A stretch of DNA of 64,000 nucleotides from Streptomyces sp. H27-C3. Its GTDB lineage: Bacteria > Actinomycetota > Actinomycetes > Streptomycetales > Streptomycetaceae. The position numbers were made by a program, and so were the translations under genes. The stretch covers positions 1-64,000 of the forward strand of contig NZ_JASITA010000040.1 of the NCBI RefSeq assembly GCF_030063415.1. Reading direction: 5' to 3'. Below the pieces are notes generated by a model, which worked only from the letters and a program-made list of their open reading frames with translations, searched no databases and had not been told where the DNA came from. Below are positions 24,371 through 32,284 of the stretch, one piece after another; the stretch's first letter is position 1, and each line of letters starts with the position of its first letter.

Positions 24371-25210
24371 ATGTCCGCCACCCCGCAGTCCTCCGCTGTC
24401 TCGATCGGCTCGGTCGATGCCCAGCGTGTCGAGGACGCTCTTTCCCTGATAGCACCGAAGTGGACCACTTGGTCGGCGCAGACCCTGGCGCAACAGGGCA
24501 GCCCCATGCGTGTGCGTGATGTCGCCGCCAGGCTTCCCTTCGTCAGCGAGCAGTTCGTCGGCAAGCGGCTGGCCCAGATGCATGCTGATGGACTGGTCAC
24601 CCGAACCGCCGACCGCCCCGGGGCTCCATATCAGCTCAGTGCCTTCGGCGGATCGCTGTCTCGGGTACACCACGCCCTTTCTGACTGGTCCCAGGCCAAC
24701 CTGTCGCTCGGCGGCCAGGTAGCCGGTGCCGAACGCGTCGAGGACGCCGTGCGGCGTCTACACCTTCGGCATTCAACCGCCGTGATCCAGGTCCTCGACG
24801 CGGGCGGTCCCATGCGGTTCGTCCGCATCGCCGAGGAGGCCGGCCTGGACAACGGCTTCACCCGGCAGCGGCTCAACCGGCTTCAGGTCGACGGCTTGGT
24901 TGCCCGTACCGGGCCCCGCCACGGCGACCCGTACGTCCTGACCGACGCGGGGCGGGCCCTGGGCCCCGTCTACGCAGCCGTCGAGCACTGGAGTGGCCCC
25001 GTCGCCACTCGGAATCGCTCGGCACCGCCGACCCCTGTCGCGGCGGCCACCCGGACCCACACCGGCGTTCCGCTGGGCTCGGACAACATCCGCACTTCAG
25101 CGGCTCTGCGCCGGAGTGCCTCCGCGCCGAGCGCTCTGTTCAGCCACGCGCCGCAGCCGCGGGTGCCCGCAGCCCTCACCGCCCTCTCGACCCCCTCCCG
25201 GGGCCGGTGA
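24371..25210 (+). CDS. tandem HxlR-like winged-helix protein with element tail
   Basis: A 279-residue protein with two similar DNA-binding domains: about 15-115 (MRVRDVAARLPF, KRLAQMHADGLVTRT, PYQLSAFG) and about 120-220 (MRFVRIAEEAGL, QRLNRLQVDGLVART, PYVLTDAG). Both follow the HxlR/PadR winged-helix pattern ending in a wing strand. A regulator with two such domains is uncommon. The tail (243-279) starts SAALRRS and ends PSRGR. A DNA-binding protein carrying the tag could act on the recipient's DNA if the tag is an export signal (inference). ATG with TGGAG ribosome binding site. Confidence 0.75.
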   Translation: MSATPQSSAVSIGSVDAQRVEDALSLIAPKWTTWSAQTLAQQGSPMRVRDVAARLPFVSEQFVGKRLAQMHADGLVTRTADRPGAPYQLSAFGGSLSRVHHALSDWSQANLSLGGQVAGAERVEDAVRRLHLRHSTAVIQVLDAGGPMRFVRIAEEAGLDNGFTRQRLNRLQVDGLVARTGPRHGDPYVLTDAGRALGPVYAAVEHWSGPVATRNRSAPPTPVAAATRTHTGVPLGSDNIRTSAALRRSASAPSALFSHAPQPRVPAALTALSTPSRGR

Positions 25211-25331
25211 TCCGGATGGCGCTGAGAGCCAGCCACGCCTCCCCGTTGCCACGGCGCCCGCGTGCAGTCGAGCAGCCCGTTCCGCTGCGCACGCGGGCGC
25301 GTTCCCCTCCCTCGCCCCCGGAGTCTCGACC

Positions 25332-26276
25332 ATGAACACCCGGCAGCCCTACACCCAAGATCCCTACCAAGAGGTACTGGTCAGCCCCATGTACCTCGCC
25401 GGTTCCAACGGGACCGGAGACGCAGGCTTCGCCCCCGTCGCTCACTGGCCCCACCACTACCTCGACGAGGGCCCCTGCCAACTCCTCGTTACCTCGCCCG
25501 ATCAGAGGATCCGCATCGGCTGGTTCGGCGACGACTTCGAGCTGTGGAAGATCAGCGCATCCCAGGAGGCCGTCTCCGCACCCCGCTGGACGGCCACCTT
25601 CAACCACGTCACCCCGGCCGAGATCGTCGCCGGTCTCACCACCGCTCTCGCTCACGACTACGCCGAAGCTGATGCCTACGAGGGCAACGCGCGCTTTCTG
25701 GCGAACCCGTCTTATCGCTGGGCCGACGCCGTCCGGCCCCTGACCGATGCCGGCTGGACCCGCGACGGCGGAGCCGAGCTGGGCACCGTCGAGATCATCG
25801 CCCCCGACGGACAAGCGGGCGTCCTCATCGACAACCGACGCTCCCGCCGGGACGACGAAGCCGTGGAGCTCTGGGCCGGTCCACCGGGCTGGGGCACTCG
25901 CGCGGAGGCGGTCTTCTCCTCCCGGACTCCCTCCCACCTGATCGCCGCAACGGCAGCGGCCATGGCCGATCCAGCCCCGGCGGCACGGGAGCGGCACCAG
26001 ATCCACCGCGAGGTGGAGCACCTGGTCTCGCTCAGCTCCGTCGGCCCAACCGCCCTCCAGGCTCCCCGGGCTCCCACTCCCCTTGACGTACGCCGCACGG
26101 CCGTCACGCAGGCCGTCCACCGTGCCGCACGTTTCCCTCGGACAGCCGCCGACCTGCGAGTCATGGCCGCCCGCAGCCGTACAGCGGCCTCGGCGCAGAA
26201 CCGGTCGAACAACCCTGCGCCCGCTCTCGGGGCCAGGTCGCCGGCCACCCCGACACCCTCTCGCCATAGCCGATGA
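25332..26276 (+). CDS. two-domain DUF317 protein with element tail
   Basis: A 314-residue protein from ATG 25332. Two DUF317-type domains are visible. The first (about 10-110) reads VSPMYLAGSNGTGDAGF, LLVTSPDQRIRIGWFGDDF, W...FNHVTPAEIVAGLTTAL. The second (about 120-220) reads LTDAGWTRDG, VEIIAPDGQAGVLIDN, PSHLIAATAAAMA. This family is largely confined to Streptomyces and has no known function. The tail (278-314) begins MAARSRT and ends PSRHSR. Confidence 0.75.
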   Translation: MNTRQPYTQDPYQEVLVSPMYLAGSNGTGDAGFAPVAHWPHHYLDEGPCQLLVTSPDQRIRIGWFGDDFELWKISASQEAVSAPRWTATFNHVTPAEIVAGLTTALAHDYAEADAYEGNARFLANPSYRWADAVRPLTDAGWTRDGGAELGTVEIIAPDGQAGVLIDNRRSRRDDEAVELWAGPPGWGTRAEAVFSSRTPSHLIAATAAAMADPAPAARERHQIHREVEHLVSLSSVGPTALQAPRAPTPLDVRRTAVTQAVHRAARFPRTAADLRVMAARSRTAASAQNRSNNPAPALGARSPATPTPSRHSR

Positions 26277-26347
26277 CTGTCGGCTCCGGTCCCCGCTGGG
26301 ACAGCACCTCTGCCCGAAGCACCACTCCGAATGCCGGGAGTTCCACC

Positions 26348-26836
26348 ATGCCCGACGCCACCGCGCTCGATCAGGCCACGGCCATGATCGAGAATGCCTG
26401 GGGCCGCCCGATTGAAGCTCTGGAATCCCTCGCGGTCCGCCGCCCGAGCGACGACCCGCTCCTGCGCTCGGCCATGCACATCCGCTCGGCCTTGGTCGTC
26501 ACCGACAACGCCGTAGCTGTTCACCAAGACCGGCTGCACGCCCTCACCCGGTCCGGCCATGTGCCGGCCTTCTACGACCTGGAACGGATAACCGGCTCGG
26601 CGGCGGACCTTCGCGTCGCCCATGCGGAGAGCCGTACTTCGCTGCAGGCCATCAGCCACGTGATCGACGCCCGTGAAGCTGCCGCACCCGCCGGCCGGGC
26701 CCCGGCAGCCCGGCTGACCCAGGCCGCTGTCGCCCGCTCCGGGCACGCTCCACGCGCCCTGGGCCAGTCGCCCGATCAGCCCGCTCCTCCGGCCGTCGTC
26801 GGCCCGTCGGTGGCCGGACTGGGGCCGCACCGCTGA
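26348..26836 (+). CDS. uncharacterised helical protein with element tail
   Basis: A 162-residue protein; ATG 26348 has a GGGAG ribosome binding site, while an in-frame ATG at 26273 overlaps the previous stop and would add 25 low-complexity residues. The core is helical and unrecognised. The tail (125-162) starts QAAVARS and ends LGPHR. Last gene of the long + strand train. Confidence 0.7.
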   Translation: MPDATALDQATAMIENAWGRPIEALESLAVRRPSDDPLLRSAMHIRSALVVTDNAVAVHQDRLHALTRSGHVPAFYDLERITGSAADLRVAHAESRTSLQAISHVIDAREAAAPAGRAPAARLTQAAVARSGHAPRALGQSPDQPAPPAVVGPSVAGLGPHR

Positions 26837-26840
26837 TCGG

Positions 26841-27107
26841 TCAGCTGAGGTCCCCGTCGCGGTGGGCATCCCCGATGCGGGAGCCCACCGCGCGGGCCAG
26901 GTCCTCCAACGTCAACTCAATGCGACGCCCATCCGCGATCCGGTCCTCCACCACGGCGTCCTCGTCTCGCCGTCCGTCGGACTGCACACCGACAGCCCAC
27001 TGGCTGTCGGCGACCATCGCGATGTCGCCCACCGTCCACGGCCGCCCGGCGGCGCGGATCTTGCGCTCCAGCCCGGCCCCGTCCCAGTGTCTGCTCGGCT
27101 CCGCCAT
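26841..27107 (-). CDS. small uncharacterised protein, opposite strand
   Basis: An 88-residue protein in the - strand facing the end of the + strand train. ATG 27107 has a GGGGAG ribosome binding site; a longer reading to 27278 adds atypical sequence. Sequence features: DGAGLERKIRAAGRPW, then VADSQWAVGV and an acidic helix. It resembles small DUF317-neighbour proteins only in size. Function unknown. Confidence 0.6.
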   Translation of the reverse strand: MAEPSRHWDGAGLERKIRAAGRPWTVGDIAMVADSQWAVGVQSDGRRDEDAVVEDRIADGRRIELTLEDLARAVGSRIGDAHRDGDLS

Positions 27108-27269
27108 CCCTGCTCCCCCATCGGTCCCGTGCGGCCCGCTGCCGCAACTCAGATACGACAACCGCATCCACCGATCCATTCCCGGCGTCAGCATCCCCCC
27201 ACCGACGACCGCCAGTTCGCCCACGGCAGACGCCGCTTCCCGGGAAAGGACTACGTACTTCGGGACACT

Positions 27270-27311
27270 GCATGTCAATGTACGGGTGTTGGGAAAAACC
27301 GCAGGTCAATG
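27270..27311. promoter_or_regulatory. direct repeat, likely operator
   Basis: GCATGTCAATG (27270-27280) and GCAGGTCAATG (27301-27311) are spaced 31 bp, three helical turns. They lie in an AT-richer patch between divergent genes, just before the start of the + strand gene at 27313. This suits a dimeric regulator site overlapping a promoter. Confidence 0.4.
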
Positions 27312-27312
27312 A

Positions 27313-27675
27313 ATGGATCGTCCAACCGTGAACACCTCCCCCACCCTCCTGCCCGCCGTCATCCGCCGGGCCGTGGAAGAACGTCGCTGGCTCTCCTCCG
27401 ACCACTGCGCGGTCCCAGTGCTCGACCTCCTCAACGCCCTCGACCGGACGATCGTCGACACCCCGGAAGCCAACGTCCACGCAACGAGCCCGGACGGCCG
27501 CGTCTACGTCGGCTGGCTCCCCGAAGACCCGGCCGCCTGGAAGCGCAACGTCGTCTGGCAGGTCCGGGTGCAGCCCACCGAAAACGACCCGTGGGTGCAG
27601 GAGTTCGGCCCCTACACCCCCTCCGAGGCCGTCGCTGGATTCCTCTCCGCGCTCATCGCCACCCCCACCCGCTGA
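27313..27675 (+). CDS. single DUF317-like domain protein
   Basis: A 120-residue protein (ATG 27313; GTG 27328 also possible; neither has a strong ribosome binding site, so it may be leaderless). It shows the DUF317 pattern: VHATSPDGRVYVGWLPED, W.VRVQPTEND, and FGPYTPSEAVAGFLSALI. No tail. Related in fold to the larger DUF317 protein at 25332. Confidence 0.7.
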   Translation: MDRPTVNTSPTLLPAVIRRAVEERRWLSSDHCAVPVLDLLNALDRTIVDTPEANVHATSPDGRVYVGWLPEDPAAWKRNVVWQVRVQPTENDPWVQEFGPYTPSEAVAGFLSALIATPTR

Positions 27676-27708
27676 CCGCGCTACCGACCCCTGTCTCGGA
27701 GGAACCCC

Positions 27709-27969
27709 GTGGCACACCGCGCCCCGCTCACCAACCACCATGCCGATGGCACTCTCTGCCCGGCGGACCACAAGCACACGAGTTCCGGCAAGCCGCTCCA
27801 CCCCGACTGCCCCGGCCGCGCGTACACGCAAGCCATCTGCTCGTGCGGCGGCTGGGACATGAAGCAGTCCGGCAAGGGCTACGTCAACGAGAGCCGCAAG
27901 CGGCACCTCGCCAGCCACACCCAAGGGCCGAAGGTCCTTCGCGACCTTCTTCGCCTCGACGTGTCCTGA
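27709..27969 (+). CDS. small Cys/His-rich protein
   Basis: An 86-residue protein from GTG 27709 (CGGAGGAA ribosome binding site). Cys and His residues occur in LCPADHKHT, HPDCPG, ICSCGGW and KRHLASH, which could form one or two zinc sites. Small proteins of this kind are common on Streptomyces elements. Function unknown. Confidence 0.65.
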   Translation: MAHRAPLTNHHADGTLCPADHKHTSSGKPLHPDCPGRAYTQAICSCGGWDMKQSGKGYVNESRKRHLASHTQGPKVLRDLLRLDVS

Positions 27970-28021
27970 CGCTCGACCAACAACCTCGTCGTGCCGTTCC
28001 GCACCACTCTCGGAGGATCCC

Positions 28022-28234
28022 GTGCCCCACTACCTGACCGTCGGCCACCTGCTCCGCCAGCTCCAGGACCTTGACCCCAGCCTGCCGATCCGCCTCGCCA
28101 TCAACCCGGACTTCCCCTTCACTCACTATCTCGGGGCGGATGTCATCGTCCGGGACGGCACGGCGTTCATCGCCGACGACGGCCAGGAGGACTACCTCCC
28201 GGCGACAGTCAGCGACGCCCTCGCCTGGGCCTGA
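28022..28234 (+). CDS. small uncharacterised protein
   Basis: A 70-residue protein from GTG 28022 (GGAGGA ribosome binding site). The order LTVGHLLRQLQDLDP, LPIRLAIN, ADVIVRDGTAFIADD suggests a helix followed by a small beta sheet. Acidic overall. Not recognised. Confidence 0.65.
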   Translation: MPHYLTVGHLLRQLQDLDPSLPIRLAINPDFPFTHYLGADVIVRDGTAFIADDGQEDYLPATVSDALAWA

Positions 28235-28318
28235 CCGGTCCCACCGAGATACCCCCGGAGGCTCCCTATCCCGTCGCGATCCCGCCCTTCGCAGGTCCTT
28301 CCCCTGCACAGCCTGGCC

Positions 28319-28657
28319 GTGCGCCCCATGCCGAGCGCGATGCGCGGCGCGCTGGTCCAGCGCGTCTCCGCACTGCCCGAGGGGCCGCTCGACGTCACCT
28401 GGCTCCCCCTCGAAACCCCGAGACTCCCCCTTGGCCGCATTCGCCTTCACTGGGAGCCCGCCTCCCCCGCAGGCTGGGACGTCACCGCCCACCTGGGCCT
28501 GGCCACCACCGAGGTGCATCTCGCCTCGTGGCCTGCTGCCCCGGACGACTGGCCGCGCCTGGTCCGCCCTACCCTCCACGAGGTGCTTGGCCTCTGCGCC
28601 GCCCTCGCGGTCGCGACCGCCGCCCTCGACCTCTCGAACCGCCTCGCCCAGGTCTGA
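28319..28657 (+). CDS. small uncharacterised protein
   Basis: A 112-residue reading from GTG 28319; the true start is uncertain (ATG 28328 is in frame). It contains a beta pattern (LDVTWLPLE, IRLHWEPASPAGWDVTAHLGL, EVHLASW) and a C-terminal helix (LHEVLGLCAALAVATAALDL). Not recognised. A hairpin terminator follows 11 bp after the stop. Confidence 0.55.
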   Translation: MRPMPSAMRGALVQRVSALPEGPLDVTWLPLETPRLPLGRIRLHWEPASPAGWDVTAHLGLATTEVHLASWPAAPDDWPRLVRPTLHEVLGLCAALAVATAALDLSNRLAQV

Positions 28658-28668
28658 CCGAACCGCAG

Positions 28669-28704
28669 AAGGCCGCCCCATGCCGATCAGGCAGGGGCGG
28701 CCTT
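28669..28704 (+). terminator. hairpin terminator
   Basis: An 11-bp perfect stem (28669-28679 with 28694-28704), extended by four more pairs around a bulged A. It lies between the gene ending at 28657 and the excisionase-like gene. Confidence 0.75.
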
Positions 28705-28761
28705 GCCGTACGTCCAGCCGCGTGTTGCGTACGCTCATCACCGAGGAACGAGGAGGACACG

Positions 28762-28998
28762 ATGGCCGACGACCAGCAACTCTGGGGGTACCCCGAGGTC
28801 GCCGCTCACCTGGGCATCAGCGTTGGGGCTACCCGTAACCGCAAAAGCCGGGGCAGCCTGCCCGCGCCTGACGACACCACCGTGCCGGACCGGCCACGCT
28901 GGAGACCCGCCACGTTCCAGGGCTGGAATCCAGTCGGCCGGGGATTCCGTAGCGACCTGCACAGCCCCGCCTCGCACGGGATCACGCCGTCCGGCTGA
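28762..28998 (+). CDS. excisionase/AlpA-like small HTH protein
   Basis: A 78-residue protein from ATG 28762 with a strong AGGAGG ribosome binding site. The N-terminus (LWGYPEVAAHLGISVGATR) is a MerR-like helix-turn-helix of the excisionase/AlpA type, followed by a wing (LPAPDDTTV, RPRWRPATFQGW). Such proteins bend DNA for excision or regulate mobile-element genes. No integrase is seen in this window, so the partner, if any, is elsewhere. Confidence 0.7.
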   Translation: MADDQQLWGYPEVAAHLGISVGATRNRKSRGSLPAPDDTTVPDRPRWRPATFQGWNPVGRGFRSDLHSPASHGITPSG

Positions 28999-29030
28999 CC
29001 GGCGCTCCTGCCCGCCCGTAGGCTGCGGCC

Positions 29031-29264
29031 ATGATGTCCGATTCACCGATGCCCTCCCCACCATTCCCTTCCCCTGACAACGCTGCGCTTCGGGTGGTAG
29101 TCGGCAACGCCCTCGCATCAGTCCGCAACGGCGAAGCCTCGGTGGAAGACGCGATCCTTCACGCCGCCGTCCACGGCTGGTACGAGGGGCATATCCAGGG
29201 CGAGGACGAGTGCCCCGGCTGCGACTTCCGAGGTGGGCTGCCGAAGAACGGGAACCGCGGCTGA
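29031..29264 (+). CDS. small conserved element protein with Cys pair
   Basis: A 77-residue protein from ATG 29031 (or 29034). A helical region (AALRVVVGNALASVRNG) precedes AVHGWYEGHIQGED and CPGCDFRGG, a pattern I associate with small hypothetical proteins on Streptomyces elements. The Cys-x-x-Cys may bind metal with the nearby His. Function unknown. Confidence 0.65.
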   Translation: MMSDSPMPSPPFPSPDNAALRVVVGNALASVRNGEASVEDAILHAAVHGWYEGHIQGEDECPGCDFRGGLPKNGNRG

Positions 29265-29273
29265 CCATCGTGC

Positions 29274-29319
29274 AACGCCGAGGAGCGCCACCGACGTATC
29301 GGTGGCGCTCCTCGGCGTT
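29274..29319. terminator. bidirectional hairpin terminator
   Basis: A 21-bp perfect inverted repeat (29274-29294 with 29299-29319), 4-nt loop, AA/TT at its base. It sits between the convergent genes ending at 29264 (+) and 29335 (-), so it ends the left-hand + strand block and the relaxase-side - strand block. Confidence 0.85.
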
Positions 29320-29334
29320 CGGTATTCCGCTCGC

Positions 29335-29739
29335 CTAGTCCAGGTAGGTGCCGGCGAAGGCCCCGTCGAAGCCGAGCGCGGTGAGGCCCTGCTCAACGCT
29401 GGGGTAGGTCGTTCCGTCCGGGATCGCGATCAGGGCGTCGAAGTCGGCGCGGCTGATCTCGGGTTCGAGCCACTGGTTGCTGCAGCGGCAGCAGAACCAG
29501 ACGTTTCGGCCGTGGTTGATGAGCAGCCAGTCGCGCCGGGCACGGCACGCCGTGCACATCACCGGGATCCCGCGAAGGGCGAGTGCACGTGGGTGGCTGA
29601 GGCAGCGCGTCGCGCCGGGGCCGCTGGGCGGCTGCGTCTCGTACTCGAGTTGCAACAGGGGATCGGTGCCGGCGGGGATGACAGGCACCACGGGTGTCGT
29701 CTCTGCGGGGCGGTCGGTGGTTCTGAGCACGAGCGTCAT
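29335..29739 (-). CDS. zinc-ribbon-like uncharacterised protein
   Basis: A 134-residue protein with a CTAC...CCRC arrangement (VMCTACRARRDW, then WFCCRCSNQW), a likely zinc ribbon, followed by a C-terminal domain (ADFDALIAIPDGTTYPS). Downstream of the relaxase in the same orientation. Role unknown; possibly nucleic-acid binding. Confidence 0.65.
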   Translation of the reverse strand: MTLVLRTTDRPAETTPVVPVIPAGTDPLLQLEYETQPPSGPGATRCLSHPRALALRGIPVMCTACRARRDWLLINHGRNVWFCCRCSNQWLEPEISRADFDALIAIPDGTTYPSVEQGLTALGFDGAFAGTYLD

Positions 29740-29846
29740 CTCCCGGTCGAGGTGCTTCGGCTTCCATCCGTAACAGCCGGTGGAACTGGTTGTCCAGGGG
29801 TTTCTTGAAGGCCGGCGGCCCGGTCAACCGGCCCGCCGGACCGTCG

Positions 29847-31619
29847 TCAGCGGCGCGGTGGGCGGTTACGCGGGTCAGAGGCGGTGGGGCGAGCTGCTGC
29901 CGTGGGCGCCGTCCGGTTGCTGGTGCGATTGGTCGAGGCTTTCGGCTGGCTGGTGCCGGCCTTCGGGCGGCGGGTCGCTTCACCCGGGTGAGCGGGAAGG
30001 TGGGCGAGACGACGCAGTCGCCAGACCAGCACATCGTTCACGTCGTCGGCCGTGCCGAGTTCGCGCATGTCGATGGCCTGCTGGAGAAGTGCCTTGGGGT
30101 CGTGGCCTGCTTGCTCGGCCTGGGCAAGCGTGGCGGTCAGGGCATCGGTCTTCGTGGAGGAGCTGTCTGCTCGCAGCGTCGCTTCCGGCAGGGCTGCGCG
30201 GATGGTGGCCTGGTGGGTTCGGCGTTCGGCTTCGGGCAGGGCGCGACCTTGGTCGTGCAGTGCCTGCATGGGCGTGGCTGCGGCCCGGCGGTAGGCGGCT
30301 CGCAGATGTTCGGCTGTCTGTCGGGAGGCGTGGGCCTGTTGGGCGTGGCCACGAGCGGAATGCCAGCGGGCGGCGGCCAACGTGACCAGGACCAGGGTCG
30401 AGAGGAGCATGGCGGTGGTGCCCCCGTCCTCGCCACGGCCGAGGGCACTGCCAGCCTGGATGATGCCCCGGGCCGCCGAACGGATCGCCCGGGTGTCGGC
30501 ACGTTCCGCTCGGACGTGACTGCGGGTGGCACGCTCGAAGGCGCGGGCGGCGGCACCCAGCTCGACGCGGGTGGCGGCCGGGGAGGTCTGTGTCACCGCG
30601 TCCAGGAGTTCGCCGATGCCTGCCAGTTGAGCTGCGGCTTCGTCGTCGTCGCTGTCAAGCAGGATGGCGGTGCGCTCGACGATGCTGGTGGCGTTGCGTC
30701 GTTCCCGGGCGGGCGGCGACCAGTCCGGTCGGCCGCTGGTGGCCGCCGACTGCGTCGTCTGGTCAGCGGTGCCGTCGACCAGGCGTCGGCGGATCTTGGG
30801 GAGCGAGAGGTCAGGGGCCAGCTTGGAGCCGGGGTACCAGATCGGTGTGCCCTCGCGGTTGCGGTCGCCGGGAAGTGCGACGTTGTAGCCGATGGCGTCG
30901 CCGGACGGGGCGTTTCGGAGTTTCACGCGGAGGCCGGCCTCGCGGAGCCTGGTGAAGAACTCCTCTTCGGTGGCCGCCCCGGCGAGGGCTTGGCGGACGG
31001 CTTCGCGGAGAGTCTCGCGAGGGGCCTCGGGGCGCCCGGTCCGCTCGGCCTTGAAGCGCTCTGCGCTGGTGGGGGACTTGGCTCCGGTGCCGTCGCCGGG
31101 CCTGAGCTGGCGCAGGCCCATCTCCGTCTCGATGCGGCGGCATTCGGCCTGGGCCTTCTTGAAGTCGTAGTTCATGCGGGGGCGGCGCAGGTCGCCTCGG
31201 ACCATGGTGGCAAGGATGTGGATGTGGTCATCCGCGTGCCGTACGGCGACCCATCGGCAGCCGTCCGGGTCGCGTTCGGGGGCGAGGTTGACGGCATGGA
31301 CCAGGCGGCGGGCGACGGTGTTCCATTCGGCGTCGGTCAGATTGCGGTCGCCTGGGTCGGTACGGACCGAGCAGTGCCAGACGTGCTGGGCCGGTGCCGT
31401 GGTGCCGGCCTGCTTCACCCGCAGGTCCAGTGCGGCGGAGAGGCGGGCGAGGGTGACCTTGGGGTCGGGGTCGGGGCTGGTGTCCCGACCGGGGTCGGGG
31501 GCGAAGCCGTCCCAGCTCCCGACGAGGTGGGCGTCGGTGTGTTCGTCGCGTTTGCCAGGGCCGTACAGGTAGACGAGGAGGCCGTGGGTGCGTGAGCCGC
31601 GCCGGATCTTGGGGACCAT
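29847..31619 (-). CDS. conjugative relaxase (MOBP-like)
   Basis: A 590-residue relaxase that would nick oriT and pilot the strand through the T4SS. The N-terminal domain (1-180) has GLLVYLYGPGKRDEHT, VWHCSVRTDP and the metal site HADDHIHI with His128, His132 and His134. The rest is helical, with a membrane-like segment near 425-445 (AMLLSTLVLVTLAAA). The C-terminus is Pro/Thr/Ala-rich and ends PTAAARPTA then RPPRR, resembling the tail on other element proteins. The start is ATG 31619, overlapping the mobC stop; longer readings run through mobC. The two relaxase-like proteins on the + strand have lost these histidines. Confidence 0.88.
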   Translation of the reverse strand: MVPKIRRGSRTHGLLVYLYGPGKRDEHTDAHLVGSWDGFAPDPGRDTSPDPDPKVTLARLSAALDLRVKQAGTTAPAQHVWHCSVRTDPGDRNLTDAEWNTVARRLVHAVNLAPERDPDGCRWVAVRHADDHIHILATMVRGDLRRPRMNYDFKKAQAECRRIETEMGLRQLRPGDGTGAKSPTSAERFKAERTGRPEAPRETLREAVRQALAGAATEEEFFTRLREAGLRVKLRNAPSGDAIGYNVALPGDRNREGTPIWYPGSKLAPDLSLPKIRRRLVDGTADQTTQSAATSGRPDWSPPARERRNATSIVERTAILLDSDDDEAAAQLAGIGELLDAVTQTSPAATRVELGAAARAFERATRSHVRAERADTRAIRSAARGIIQAGSALGRGEDGGTTAMLLSTLVLVTLAAARWHSARGHAQQAHASRQTAEHLRAAYRRAAATPMQALHDQGRALPEAERRTHQATIRAALPEATLRADSSSTKTDALTATLAQAEQAGHDPKALLQQAIDMRELGTADDVNDVLVWRLRRLAHLPAHPGEATRRPKAGTSQPKASTNRTSNRTAPTAAARPTASDPRNRPPRR

Positions 31620-32284
31620 CAGAATCGCTTCTTTACCAGGGTGTCGGCCGCGTCGTCGATGCGGTCCAGGAGCCGGGTCAGGGCGGTGAGGGCGTGGTCG
31701 AGTTCGCCGGGCCTGGGCTGTCCTCCGGCGTTGTGGATGTAGGCGATCTGGTTGATGTTGTTGCCGATCCGGGCCAGGGCGGTGCGCAGGGCGGCCAGCT
31801 CGTCGATGGCGGTGTCGAGTTGTTCGTTGGTGTGCAGAGTGGTGGAACCGCGGGCGGCGGCGAGGCCGGCTGCGGCGAGGAATCGCGCGACGGTGACGCT
31901 GCGCTGCGCGGCGGCTTCGGCGATCTCGGCTTTCTCTGTGTCGGAGAGGCGGGTGGTCGTCTTGCGGGTGCGCTCGGTCGGGTCGCGGGTGCGGCGGCGC
32001 GGCGTGCGGTCGGGGAAGGGCGACGGGCTCGGGTGGGGCTGCTCGCTGTCGCTGCGGCGGTCTGCTTCTCCCCCCGCGTCCGGCACCCCCTGGTGTCGAG
32101 CGTCTGGCTGGTCCCCGTGCGCCCTCGCTCGGGGACCAGCCAGGCTTCCCCCGCCCTCTGGGGCGGGGGCAAGTGCGTACGACGGGCCGTAGGACCGTCG
32201 TACGCGACAACTTGCTCCGCCAGGAGCCGTCGTGGGGTCACCCTGCTGTCCGGCCGTAGTGACGACCGGGTCGTTGGCGGTCAC
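31619..32284 (-). CDS. MobC-like relaxosome accessory protein
   Basis: A 221-residue reading from GTG 32284, which overlaps the previous stop (GTGA). The C-terminal 110 residues are a typical MobC: TRLSDTEKAEIAEAAAQ, TVARFLAAAGLA (ribbon-helix-helix), then LRTALARIGNNINQIAYIHN. The first 65 residues are read through the three hairpins of the presumed oriT and look non-coding, so the protein may start at GTG 32086 (155 residues). It would bind oriT and help the relaxase melt the nick site. Confidence 0.8.
   Translation of the reverse strand: MTANDPVVTTAGQQGDPTTAPGGASCRVRRSYGPSYALAPAPEGGGSLAGPRARAHGDQPDARHQGVPDAGGEADRRSDSEQPHPSPSPFPDRTPRRRTRDPTERTRKTTTRLSDTEKAEIAEAAAQRSVTVARFLAAAGLAAARGSTTLHTNEQLDTAIDELAALRTALARIGNNINQIAYIHNAGGQPRPGELDHALTALTRLLDRIDDAADTLVKKRF
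32104..32215. other. candidate origin of transfer (oriT), three inverted repeats
   Basis: Three inverted repeats lie in a row upstream of the MobC domain: 14-bp perfect arms 32104-32117/32130-32143 (12-bp spacer); 9-bp arms 32148-32156/32161-32169 (4-bp loop); and a composite repeat with CGTACGAC/GTCGTACG (32176-32183/32197-32204) inside outer GCAAGT/ACTTGC (32169-32174/32210-32215). Position next to mobC and relaxase and multiple hairpins are typical of oriT regions. The nick site cannot be told from sequence alone. Confidence 0.55.

Noticed and set aside
29790..31595. A 601-codon + strand open frame opposite the relaxase
   Set aside because: The - strand encodes a clear relaxase with HxxxHxH; the + strand product is Gly/Val/Arg-rich without motifs.
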